The position numbers and the translations under genes are program-made. This document shows positions 41,874 to 50,335 of a DNA stretch of 50,335 nt, in pieces. Origin of the DNA: Lysobacteraceae bacterium (GTDB lineage Bacteria > Pseudomonadota > Gammaproteobacteria > Xanthomonadales > Rhodanobacteraceae); assembly GCA_028866435.1 (NCBI GenBank), contig JAGWIC010000012.1, forward strand, positions 1 to 50,335. Reading direction: 5' to 3'. The first letter of the stretch is position 1. The number at the start of each line of letters is the position of its first letter. The notes beneath the pieces are model-generated. The model made no database searches and was not told the origin of the DNA. It saw nothing but the letters and a program-made list of their open reading frames with translations.

Positions 41874-43787
41874 TTGAAGAAGACACTTTTGGCCGCGGCG
41901 CTGTTCAGTGCCACGCTGGCCGCCCACGCCGCCGAGCAGGACGGCACCGCCGCGCTGAGCCCGGTGATCGTCACCGCCACGCGTACCGCGATCACCGCCG
42001 ATGATGCGCTGTCGTCGGTCACCGTGATCACCCGTGCCGACATCGAGCGGCTGCAGCCGGCGTCGCTGCCCGACCTGCTCACCGGCCTGCCCGGCATCAC
42101 CCTCGCCCGCAGCGGCGGCCTCGGCCAGCAGACCTCGCTGTTCATGCGCGGCACCAATTCCACCCACACCCTGGTGCTGATCGACGGCGTGCGGATCGGC
42201 TCGGTCACCGCCGGGCTGGCCTCGCTGGAGCAGATCCCGGTGGAGCAGATCGAGCGCATCGAGATCGTGCGCGGCCCGCGTTCGAGCCTGTACGGCGCCG
42301 ACGCGATCGGCGGGGTGATCCAGATATTCACCCGCCATGGCCACGCCGGCGGCGGCATCGCGCCGTCGCTGAGCCTCACCGCCGGCAGCCATGGCCTGTT
42401 CGGTGGCGAGGCCGGCCTGTCCGGCGGCGACCGGAACGCCTGGGTCAACCTCAGCCTCGGCGGCGAATACACCGACGGCTTTCCCGGCTGCAAGATGGGC
42501 GCGGCCGAAGCCAACGGCGGCTTCGGCGCCGGCTGCTACGTCGACGACCCGCGCAATGACGCCTATCGCAACTGGAACGGCGCGGCCAGTGCCGGCTACC
42601 GCTGGGACAACGGCACCGAGCTGTCCTTCGACTGGCTGCGCAGCAAGAACGACGTGGACTACGCCGGCAGCCCGTACGGCGGCAACTACGCGGTCAACGA
42701 GCAGCGCGTGGCCGGGGCCAGGCTGAGCTTCTCGCCGCTGCAGGCGTGGCGGGTGACCCTCGATGCCGGCCAGAGCAAGGACCTCGCCACCACCTATTAC
42801 CAGGGCAACTACTACGGCACCTGGTACCCGTTCGCGCAGACCGGCTACTCCAACTCGCGGCGCAACCAGGCGTCGTGGCAGAACGACATCACGCTGGCTG
42901 CCGACCAGTTGCTGACCGCCGGCGTGGACTACCAGCAGGAGCATGTCGCCAGCAGCACCGGCTACCTCGCCGACAACCGCCACGACACCGGCGGCTTCCT
43001 GCAGTACCAGGGCAGTTTCGGCCGCAACGAGCTGCAGGCGTCGCTGCGCCACGACGACAACTCGCAGTACCGCGGCCACACCACCGGCGCGCTGGCCTGG
43101 GGCTACCGCTTCGGGCACGACCTGCGCCTGCTGGCCAGCTACGGCACCGCATTCCACGCGCCGACCTTCAACGACCTGTACTACCCGCCGTTCTACGGCA
43201 TCCCCTCGGCCAACCCGGAGCTGAAGCCGGAGCAGTCGCGCAGCGGCGAGCTGGGCCTGAACCAGGACCTAGGCGCCTGGAACTGGGCGGTGAACGCCTA
43301 CCAGACCCGCATCGACCAGCTGATCGTGCTCGATCCGAGCCAGAACTACGTGCCGTTCAACCTCAGCAAGGCGCGCATCCGCGGCGTGGAAGCACAGCTT
43401 GGCGCGAGCCTCGACGGCTGGCGGCTGCAGGGCTACCTCACCGTGCAGCAGCCGAAGAACGTCGACGGCGGCACCAACAACGGCAACCTGCTGCCGCGCC
43501 GGCCCGGGCGCACCGCGCGCATCGACCTCGACCGGCGCCTGGGCGCCTTCGGCGTCGGCACCACCTGGTACGTCGCCGGCAAGAGCTACGACGACATCGC
43601 CAACGCCCATCGCCTCGGCGGCTACAGCACGCTGGCGCTGCGGGCCAGCTGGCACTTCGCGCCGGACTGGCAGGTCCAGGCCAAGCTGGACAACGCCTTC
43701 GATCGCCAGTATGAAACCGTCTACTACTACAACCAGCCCGGCCGCACCTGGTACCTGACCCTGCGCTACAGCCCGGCCGCGCACTGA
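41874..43787 (+). CDS. btuB: TonB-dependent vitamin B12 receptor BtuB
   Basis: LKKTLLAAALFSATLAAHAAEQDG signal peptide starting at a TTG codon; VIVTATRTAITADDALSSVTVITRADIERLQPASLPDLLTGLPG; riboswitch upstream. Confidence 0.9.
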   Translation: MKKTLLAAALFSATLAAHAAEQDGTAALSPVIVTATRTAITADDALSSVTVITRADIERLQPASLPDLLTGLPGITLARSGGLGQQTSLFMRGTNSTHTLVLIDGVRIGSVTAGLASLEQIPVEQIERIEIVRGPRSSLYGADAIGGVIQIFTRHGHAGGGIAPSLSLTAGSHGLFGGEAGLSGGDRNAWVNLSLGGEYTDGFPGCKMGAAEANGGFGAGCYVDDPRNDAYRNWNGAASAGYRWDNGTELSFDWLRSKNDVDYAGSPYGGNYAVNEQRVAGARLSFSPLQAWRVTLDAGQSKDLATTYYQGNYYGTWYPFAQTGYSNSRRNQASWQNDITLAADQLLTAGVDYQQEHVASSTGYLADNRHDTGGFLQYQGSFGRNELQASLRHDDNSQYRGHTTGALAWGYRFGHDLRLLASYGTAFHAPTFNDLYYPPFYGIPSANPELKPEQSRSGELGLNQDLGAWNWAVNAYQTRIDQLIVLDPSQNYVPFNLSKARIRGVEAQLGASLDGWRLQGYLTVQQPKNVDGGTNNGNLLPRRPGRTARIDLDRRLGAFGVGTTWYVAGKSYDDIANAHRLGGYSTLALRASWHFAPDWQVQAKLDNAFDRQYETVYYYNQPGRTWYLTLRYSPAAH

Positions 43788-43794
43788 GGCTGGC

Positions 43795-43824
43795 GCCGGC
43801 GCGAACAGGAAGGTTCGCGCCGGC
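43795..43824 (+). terminator. Strong hairpin 3' of btuB, without T-tract
   Basis: GCCGGCGCGAAC-AGGAAG-GTTCGCGCCGGC, perfect 12-bp stem with 6-nt loop directly after the btuB stop. Confidence 0.55.
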
Positions 43825-43884
43825 GGGCGGCCACTTGCCCGCCACACCGCTTGTGCCGCTATGCTTGGGCGACAGGGAGTCCAC

Positions 43885-46800
43885 ATGAATCTATTCGCCC
43901 CGGTGATCCGCCGCCCCGTCGGCACCTCGTTGCTCGCCATCGGGCTGATGATCGCCGGCGTGTGGGCCTATCTGCTGATCGGCGTGGCGGCGTTCCCGTC
44001 GATCGAATTCCCCGGCGTGGCCGTGGTCGCGCAACTGCCGGGCGCCAGCGCGCAGACCATGGCGACCACGGTGATGGCGCCGCTGGAACGCCATCTCGGG
44101 CGCATCCCCGGGGTCAGGATGATGTTCTCCAACGCCAGCGAGGGTATCGCGCGGATCCAGGTGCTGTTCGACTACGGCCGTTCCACCGACGATGCCGCGC
44201 GCGACGTGCAGGCAGCGATCAACGCCGCCGCCAGCGACCTGCCGTCGGGGATGCCGGCGCCGCCGCAATACTTCAAGTTCGACACCTCCAAGGTGCCGGT
44301 GCTGCTGGTGGCGCTGACCTCCAGCAGCCTGCCGCCGGACAAGCTGTACGACCTCACCGACACCTTGCTGAAGCCCGCCGTGGCGCAGATCGACGGCGTG
44401 GCCCAGGTCCAGGTCGGCGGCGGCACCCCGCATGCGGTGCGGGTGGCGCTCGATGCCCGCGCGCTGGCCGCCAAGGGCATCACCACCGCCGACGTGGCCA
44501 ATGTCCTGCGCGCGGCCAACGTGTCCTCGCCGCAGGGCACCCTGAGCAACGGCGTCAGCCAGATCACGGTGACCGCCAACGACGCGCTGCACACCCCGGC
44601 GGACTTCGCCGCGCTGGTGATCGCCAGCCACAACGGCGTGCCGGTGCGGCTGGCCGACGTCGCCATGGTCAGCAGCGGCCAGCAGGACCAGTACCAGGCC
44701 GCCTGGTTCAACGGCAGGCGCGCGGTGACGATGCAGATCAGCAAGCGGCCCGACGCCAACGCGGTGGCCACGGTGAACGCGATTCGCGCGGCCTTGCCCG
44801 CGCTGAGCAAGGTGTTGCCTGCCGACGTGCAGATCACCCCGATCTTCGATCTCACCCCGACCACCGAATCGGCGCTGCACGAGGTCGAGGTGGCGCTGCT
44901 GATGAGCGTGGTGATGGTGGCGCTGGTGATGCTGCTGTTCCTGCGCCGGCTGCGGCCGACCCTGATCGCGATGCTCAGCGTGCCGCTGTCGCTGGCCGGC
45001 GCGCTGGTCACGATGTGGGCGCTGGGCTTCACCCTCAACATCTTCTCGCTGGTGGCGCTGGTGCTGTGCGTGGGTTTCGTGGTGGACGATGCGATCGTGG
45101 TGATCGAGAACATCGTGCGCCACGTCGAGCAGGGCATGGCGCCGCTGCAGGCGGCGCTGACCGGCGTGCGTGAGATCGGCTTCACCGTCATCTCGATCAC
45201 CCTGTCGCTGATCGCCGTGTTCGGGCCGATGGTGTTCGGCGACAACATGTTCACCATGCTGATGCGCGAATTCGCGGTGACCCTGGTCGCCACCATCGTG
45301 ATCTCCGCCGCGGTCTCGCTGACCCTGACCCCGGCGCTGTGCGGGCGCAGCCTGCAGCACGAGCCGGCGGGCACGCGCACGCCGGGGCGGGTGGAGCGGC
45401 TGGCCGAGCGCTTCGACCGCTGGCTGCTCGGCCTGTACGAACGCTCGCTCGACTGGGCCATGTACCACCGGCGGGTGATGCGCTGGCAGCCGGTGATCCT
45501 GCTGGCGCTGACGGTGGCGCTGGCGGTGCTGGTCGGCATGACCGCGGGCGGCGGCCTGATGCCGAAGCAGGACACCGGGCTGATCCGCGCGCAGATCACC
45601 GCGAGCCCGGACATCTCGCCCGCCTTGATGGCGGAGCGCGCGCGCGCGGTGGCGGCGGTATTCCAGGCCGACCCGGCGGTGCTCGATGTGTCGACCATCG
45701 TCGGCGACAGCAACGGCACCCACCTGTTCGTCGACCTCAAGCCGGAGGGCGACAAGCCGGGCGACCGCCACGTCGCCGTGCAGCAGGTGGTCGACCGCCT
45801 GACCGCCCATTTCAAGAACGTCAGCGATCTCGGCGTGTCGATTTCCGCGGTGCAGTTCTTCGGCGGTGGTGGCGGCAGCGACGGCAGTGCCGGCGGCGTC
45901 GGCCGCTATTCGTTCCAGCTCGACAGCGTCGACGGCACACCGCTGCAGGAGCCCACGCTGCGGCTGGAACGCGTGATGCGCGGGATGAAGCAGTTCACCG
46001 ACGTCACCAGCAGCTTCGACGGCATCGGCACGCAGCAGATGGTGCAGGTCGATCGTGCGGTGGCCGCACGGCTGCACGTGAGCATGGGCCAGATCGACTC
46101 CGTCCTGTACACCTCGTTCGGCCAGAGCCAGGTCTCCATCATCTACTCGGACATCAACCAGTACCGGGTGGTGCTGACCACCGACAACGCCGGCGCGCTC
46201 GACCCGCAGAGCCTGCTCGGCATCTACGTGCGCAACAGCCGGGGGGTGATGATTCCGCTCTCCGCGCTGGCCAGAATCGAGCCGCACCTGGCGCCGGCCA
46301 CGGTCAGCCACTTCAACCAGCTCGAATCGGCATCGCTCAACTACAACCTGGCCAAGGGCATCAACCAGGCGCAAGGGCTGAAGCTGGTCGACCAGGCCAT
46401 GTTCGCCGCCCATCTGCCGTCCGGCGTGCAGAAGAAGTACACCGGCGAGAACAAGGACCTGCTCGACACGCTGAACAACGCGCTGCTGATGCTGCTGGCG
46501 GTGATCCTGGTGATGTACGTGGTGCTGGGCGTGCTCTATGAAAGCCTGATCCACCCGCTGACCATCCTCTCCACCCTGCCGGCCGCCGGCATGGGTGCGT
46601 TCCTGGCCATGCTGGTCACGCAGACCCAGCTGACCCTGATGTCGATCATCGCCGTGCTGATGCTGATCGGCATCGTCAAGAAGAATGCGATCCTGATGGT
46701 CGACTTCGCCCTCGTCGCCGAACGCGAGCGCGGGCTGTCGCCACCGGCGGCGATCCGCGAGGCGGCGCTGGTGCGCTTCCGCCCGATCACCATGACCACC

Positions 46801-47049
46801 CTGGTGGCGATGGGTGCCGCGCTGCCGCTGGCGGTCGGCTTCGGCTACGGCTCGGAGCTGCGCCAGCCGCTCGGCATCGCCATCCTCGGCGGCCTGCTGG
46901 TGTCGCAGCTGCTGACCCTGCTCAGCACCCCGGCGATCTACCTGTGGCAGCACGACCGGCGCGAGCGCAAGGCCGCGCGCCGGCTGCTGCGCGCCGAGAT
47001 CCGGCGCCAGCGCGAGCTGCAGGCGCAGATGCCGGCACTGCCCAGATAG
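43885..47049 (+). CDS. RND efflux transporter permease subunit 1
   Basis: MNLFAPVIRRPVGTSLLAIGLMIAGVWAYLLIGVAAFPSIEFPGVAVVAQLPGASAQTMATTV; GFVVDDAIVVIENIVRH TM4 motif. Confidence 0.95.
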   Translation: MNLFAPVIRRPVGTSLLAIGLMIAGVWAYLLIGVAAFPSIEFPGVAVVAQLPGASAQTMATTVMAPLERHLGRIPGVRMMFSNASEGIARIQVLFDYGRSTDDAARDVQAAINAAASDLPSGMPAPPQYFKFDTSKVPVLLVALTSSSLPPDKLYDLTDTLLKPAVAQIDGVAQVQVGGGTPHAVRVALDARALAAKGITTADVANVLRAANVSSPQGTLSNGVSQITVTANDALHTPADFAALVIASHNGVPVRLADVAMVSSGQQDQYQAAWFNGRRAVTMQISKRPDANAVATVNAIRAALPALSKVLPADVQITPIFDLTPTTESALHEVEVALLMSVVMVALVMLLFLRRLRPTLIAMLSVPLSLAGALVTMWALGFTLNIFSLVALVLCVGFVVDDAIVVIENIVRHVEQGMAPLQAALTGVREIGFTVISITLSLIAVFGPMVFGDNMFTMLMREFAVTLVATIVISAAVSLTLTPALCGRSLQHEPAGTRTPGRVERLAERFDRWLLGLYERSLDWAMYHRRVMRWQPVILLALTVALAVLVGMTAGGGLMPKQDTGLIRAQITASPDISPALMAERARAVAAVFQADPAVLDVSTIVGDSNGTHLFVDLKPEGDKPGDRHVAVQQVVDRLTAHFKNVSDLGVSISAVQFFGGGGGSDGSAGGVGRYSFQLDSVDGTPLQEPTLRLERVMRGMKQFTDVTSSFDGIGTQQMVQVDRAVAARLHVSMGQIDSVLYTSFGQSQVSIIYSDINQYRVVLTTDNAGALDPQSLLGIYVRNSRGVMIPLSALARIEPHLAPATVSHFNQLESASLNYNLAKGINQAQGLKLVDQAMFAAHLPSGVQKKYTGENKDLLDTLNNALLMLLAVILVMYVVLGVLYESLIHPLTILSTLPAAGMGAFLAMLVTQTQLTLMSIIAVLMLIGIVKKNAILMVDFALVAERERGLSPPAAIREAALVRFRPITMTTLVAMGAALPLAVGFGYGSELRQPLGIAILGGLLVSQLLTLLSTPAIYLWQHDRRERKAARRLLRAEIRRQRELQAQMPALPR

Positions 47050-47137
47050 CCCGGGCGCGCGCCACGACCCCCGCCTTTCGACATGGTGAGGACTAAAGGC
47101 ACATACACCGGCCATCGCGCGGTGGCATAACACCGCC

Positions 47138-47230
47138 ATGAAAGGATTTCGCCCCGCCATCCCCGCGCCGTCATCCCCGCGCCGGTGCCACGCCGCCGGT
47201 TTCCGCGGCCGTGTCCGGTTCGCCGCATGA
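47138..47230 (+). CDS. Possible 30-aa leader peptide/upstream ORF overlapping the second RND gene
   Basis: ATG 47138 to TGA 47228-47230: MKGFRPAIPAPSSPRRCHAAGFRGRVRFAA; the stop overlaps the RND ATG at 47227 (ATGA). Confidence 0.25.
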   Translation: MKGFRPAIPAPSSPRRCHAAGFRGRVRFAA

Positions 47231-50200
47231 ACGTGTTCGCGCCGCTGATCCGCCGCCCGGCCGGCACCTCGCTGCTGGCCATCGGGCTGGTGCTGGCCGG
47301 CCTGTGGGCCTACCTGCTGCTGGGCGTGGCCGCCTTGCCGTCGCTGGATTTTCCCGGCGTCTACGTCGTGGCCAACATGCCCGGGGCCAGCGCGCAGACC
47401 ATGGCCAATACCGTGCTGGCGCCGCTGGAGCGCCACCTGGGCCAGATCCCCGGTATCGACGACATGTACGGCAATGCGCGCGAAGGGTCGGCCTCGGTCG
47501 GCGTGCGCTTCAATTTCAGCCGCACCGCGGACAGCGCCGCGCGGGACGTGCAGGCGGCGATCAATGCCGCCGCGGTCGACCTGCCCTCGGGCATGCCCTC
47601 GCCGCCGCAGTATTTCAAGTTCGACACCTCGCAGATCCCGATCCTGTTCATCGCGCTCACCTCCGACGGCATGCCGCAGGACAAGCTGTTCGACCTGGCC
47701 GATACCATCCTCAAGCCGGCGGTGGCGCAGATCGACGGCGTCGCCCAGGTCGAGGTGTTCGGCGGCACGCCGCATGCGGTGCGCATCGACCTGGACGACC
47801 GCGCACTGGCCGCCAAGGGGCTGACCGCGAACGACGTGGCCAACGCACTGCGCGCGGCCAACGTCACTTCGCCGCAGGGCATCCTCAGCGACGGCCACAC
47901 GCAGATGACGGTGACCGCCAACGACGGCCTGCAGGACCCGGCCCAGTTCGCGCGGCTGCTGATCGCCGAAAAAAACGGCGCGCCGGTGCGGCTGTCCGAC
48001 GTCGCCACGGTGCACAGCGGCCAGCAGGACCAGTACCAGGCCGCCTGGTTCGACGGCGCCCGCACGGTCGGCCTGCAGATCACCAAGCGGCCGGCGGCGA
48101 ACGCGGTGGCGACGGTGGAGGCGATCCGCGCGCGGCTGCCGCAGCTGGCGGCGTCGATGCCTTCGGACGTCACCATCAGCCCGGTGTTCGACCTTACCCA
48201 GACCACCAAGTCGGCGCTGCACGAGGTCAAGGTCGCCCTGCTGATCTCGATCGCGATGGTGGCGCTGGTGATGCTGGTGTTCCTGCGCCGGTCGCGGCCG
48301 ACCCTGATCGCCATGCTCAGCGTGCCGTTGTCGCTGGCCGGCGCCTTCGTGGTGATGTGGATGCTCGGCTACACGCTCAACACCTTGTCGCTGGTGGCGC
48401 TGGTGTTGTGCATCGGCTTCGTCGTCGACGACGCGATCGTGGTGATCGAGAACATCGTGCGGCACATGGAAAAGGGCATGGCGCCGCTGGACGCCGCGCT
48501 GACCGGCGTGCGCGAGATCGGCTTCACCGTGGTCTCGATCACCTTGTCGCTGGTGGCCGTGTTCGCGCCGCTGCTGTTCGGCAACAACATGCTGATCATG
48601 CTGCTGCGCGAGTTCTCGGTGACCCTCACCGCCGCGGTGGTGATCTCGGCGATCGTCTCGCTCACCCTCACCCCGGCGCTGTGTGGCTACCTGCTCAAGC
48701 ACGAGCCGGTACCGCGGCCGCCGGGCCGGCTGGAGCAGGCGGTGGAGCGCTTCGACCGCGGCCTGCAGCGGCTGTACGAGCGCGCGCTGGACTGGGCCAT
48801 GCAGCATCGCCGCATCATGCGCTGGCAGCCGCTGCTGCTGCTGTTGCTCACCTTCGCGCTGGGCGCCGCGGTGGTGAAGACCGCCGGCGGCACCTTCATG
48901 CCCGACGAGGACACCGGCCAGCTCGAGGTCGACATCAGCGCCGACGCCAACGTCTCGCCGAACGTGATGGCCGAACGGGCGCAGCAGGTGCAGCGGATCA
49001 TGGCTGCCGACCCGGCGGTGCTCGACCAGCTCGTCCTGCTCGGTGGCAACGGCAGCGGCGGCGCGGTCGGCAACGCGGCGCGGATGTTCGTCGACCTGAA
49101 ACCGCGTGGCCACGGCCCCGGCGAGCGCCCGGAAAACATCAAGCTGATCATCGAGCGGCTGTCGAAGAAATACGACCAGTTGGCCGACGTGAAAGTCGCG
49201 GTCAGCGCCTCGCAGTTCCTCGGTGGCGGCGGCAGCGGCGACAACGCCGGCCAGTACGAATTCCAGCTCACCGGCAGCGACGGCGGCGACCTGCAGCCAT
49301 GGGCGCTGAAGATGGTGCGGCAGATGCGCGGCAACAAGGCTTTCCAGGACGTCACCAGCCCGTTCGACCAGGTCGGCAAGCAGCAGCAGCTGACCGTCGA
49401 CCGCGACGCCGCCGCGCGCCTGCACGTCAGCATGGGCGCGATCGACACCGCGCTGTTCAGCTCGTTTGGCCAGCGCCAGGTGTCGCAGATCTACTCCGAC
49501 ATCAACCAGTACTGGGTGGTGCTGACCGCCAACCCGGCGCAGAGCGTGAGTCCGCAGGCGCTGCTGAATGTGCGCGTGCGCAGCGACCTGGGTCAGATGA
49601 TTCCGCTGTCCGCGCTGGCGCAGATCAAGCCGGGCATGAGCCCGATCCGCATCCGCCACCACAACCAGATGGAAGCGGCCACGCTCACCTACAACCTGGC
49701 CAAGGGCGTGCCGCAGAATCGCGGCATCGCGCTGGTCAAGCAGGCCGCCTACGCGGTGGGGCTGCCGGCCGGCATCAAGGTCGAGTTCACCGGCGAGAAC
49801 CAGCGCCTGCAGCAGGCGCAGTCCAACGGCATGATCCTGCTGCTCGGCTCGATCATCGCGATGTACATCGTGCTGGGCATCCTCTACGAAAGCCTCGGCC
49901 ATCCGCTGACCATTCTTTCGACCCTGCCGGCCGCCGGCGCCGGCGCGTTCCTCGCCATGCTGGTGACGCAGACGCAGATCTCGCTGATGGCGATCATCGC
50001 GATCCTGATGCTGATCGGCATCGTCAAGAAAAACGCGATCCTGATGGTCGACTTCGCGCTGGTCGGCGAGCGCGAGCGCGGCCTGTCCGCGCCCGACGCG
50101 ATCCGCGAGGCCGCGCTGGTGCGCTTCCGCCCGATCACCATGACCACGCTGGTGGCGATGGGCGCGGCGCTGCCGCTGGCGATCGGCTTCGGCATCGGCT

Positions 50201-50335
50201 CGGAGATGCGCCAGCCGCTCGGCATCGCCATCGTCGGCGGCCTGCTGGTGTCGCAGCTGCTGACCCTGCTGAGCACGCCGGCGATCTACCTGTGGAATTA
50301 CGACCGCAAGATCCGCAAGGCCGGCCGCATCGAAC
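47227..50335 (+). CDS. RND efflux transporter permease subunit 2 (truncated by window end)
   Basis: MNVFAPLIRRPAGTSLLAIGLVLAGLWAYLLLGVAALPSLDFPGVYVVANMPGASAQTMANTVLAPLERHLG..., homologous along its visible length to the preceding RND permease; absent from the ORF track because it has no stop in the window. Confidence 0.94.
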   Translation, partial: MNVFAPLIRRPAGTSLLAIGLVLAGLWAYLLLGVAALPSLDFPGVYVVANMPGASAQTMANTVLAPLERHLGQIPGIDDMYGNAREGSASVGVRFNFSRTADSAARDVQAAINAAAVDLPSGMPSPPQYFKFDTSQIPILFIALTSDGMPQDKLFDLADTILKPAVAQIDGVAQVEVFGGTPHAVRIDLDDRALAAKGLTANDVANALRAANVTSPQGILSDGHTQMTVTANDGLQDPAQFARLLIAEKNGAPVRLSDVATVHSGQQDQYQAAWFDGARTVGLQITKRPAANAVATVEAIRARLPQLAASMPSDVTISPVFDLTQTTKSALHEVKVALLISIAMVALVMLVFLRRSRPTLIAMLSVPLSLAGAFVVMWMLGYTLNTLSLVALVLCIGFVVDDAIVVIENIVRHMEKGMAPLDAALTGVREIGFTVVSITLSLVAVFAPLLFGNNMLIMLLREFSVTLTAAVVISAIVSLTLTPALCGYLLKHEPVPRPPGRLEQAVERFDRGLQRLYERALDWAMQHRRIMRWQPLLLLLLTFALGAAVVKTAGGTFMPDEDTGQLEVDISADANVSPNVMAERAQQVQRIMAADPAVLDQLVLLGGNGSGGAVGNAARMFVDLKPRGHGPGERPENIKLIIERLSKKYDQLADVKVAVSASQFLGGGGSGDNAGQYEFQLTGSDGGDLQPWALKMVRQMRGNKAFQDVTSPFDQVGKQQQLTVDRDAAARLHVSMGAIDTALFSSFGQRQVSQIYSDINQYWVVLTANPAQSVSPQALLNVRVRSDLGQMIPLSALAQIKPGMSPIRIRHHNQMEAATLTYNLAKGVPQNRGIALVKQAAYAVGLPAGIKVEFTGENQRLQQAQSNGMILLLGSIIAMYIVLGILYESLGHPLTILSTLPAAGAGAFLAMLVTQTQISLMAIIAILMLIGIVKKNAILMVDFALVGERERGLSAPDAIREAALVRFRPITMTTLVAMGAALPLAIGFGIGSEMRQPLGIAIVGGLLVSQLLTLLSTPAIYLWNYDRKIRKAGRIE

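Noticed and set aside
43891-49902. 2003-aa open frame on the minus strand opposite both RND permease genes
   Set aside because: Translation is His/Arg/Gln/Val-rich with no recognisable domain and mirrors the codon bias of the two plus-strand RND genes; a classic antisense shadow ORF in high-GC DNA, not independent coding.

Overview
This is a high-GC gammaproteobacterial chromosomal window, probably Xanthomonadales/Rhodanobacteraceae-like by gene content (inference). From left to right it contains: a YkgJ-type cysteine-cluster protein; a divergent HD-GYP protein; a lower-GC patch with small membrane or secreted hypotheticals and an mqsRA toxin-antitoxin pair with its palindromic operator; ntrBC; a cytosolic-looking GH144/glycoamylase-like protein overlapping a MerA-like flavin oxidoreductase, followed by gnd; GFA-family, rnk and TfoX-like genes; an AlgZ/AlgR-like LytS/LytTR two-component pair; a carboxylesterase and two divergent S9 peptidases; a DUF1003 protein; an Entner-Doudoroff set (zwf-pgl-edd-eda); a large GlcNAc/chitooligosaccharide utilisation cluster (nagR-nagA, LacI regulator, nagP, glucokinase, TonB receptor, GH20 hexosaminidase, nagX, nagB-II); a cobalamin riboswitch plus btuB; and two tandem RND permeases, the second cut by the window end. 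I saw no CRISPR array, tRNA, rRNA, prophage or intact transposon. The main observations beyond annotation are: (i) five GTAGGAGC REP/BIME hairpins in two sequence families, each placed just 3' of a stop codon and with co-varying arms; (ii) NtrC-like half-sites abutting the ntrB start; (iii) a perfect LacI-type operator in the nagP/glk divergent region; (iv) TGGTAT repeats in the zwf/nagR divergent region, suggesting GlcNAc-to-Entner-Doudoroff cross-regulation; (v) an intrinsic terminator inside the nag gene string; and (vi) a 30-aa upstream ORF overlapping the second RND gene by ATGA. No fundamentally new defence or mobile system is evident. The functional proposals are hypotheses made from sequence reading only.
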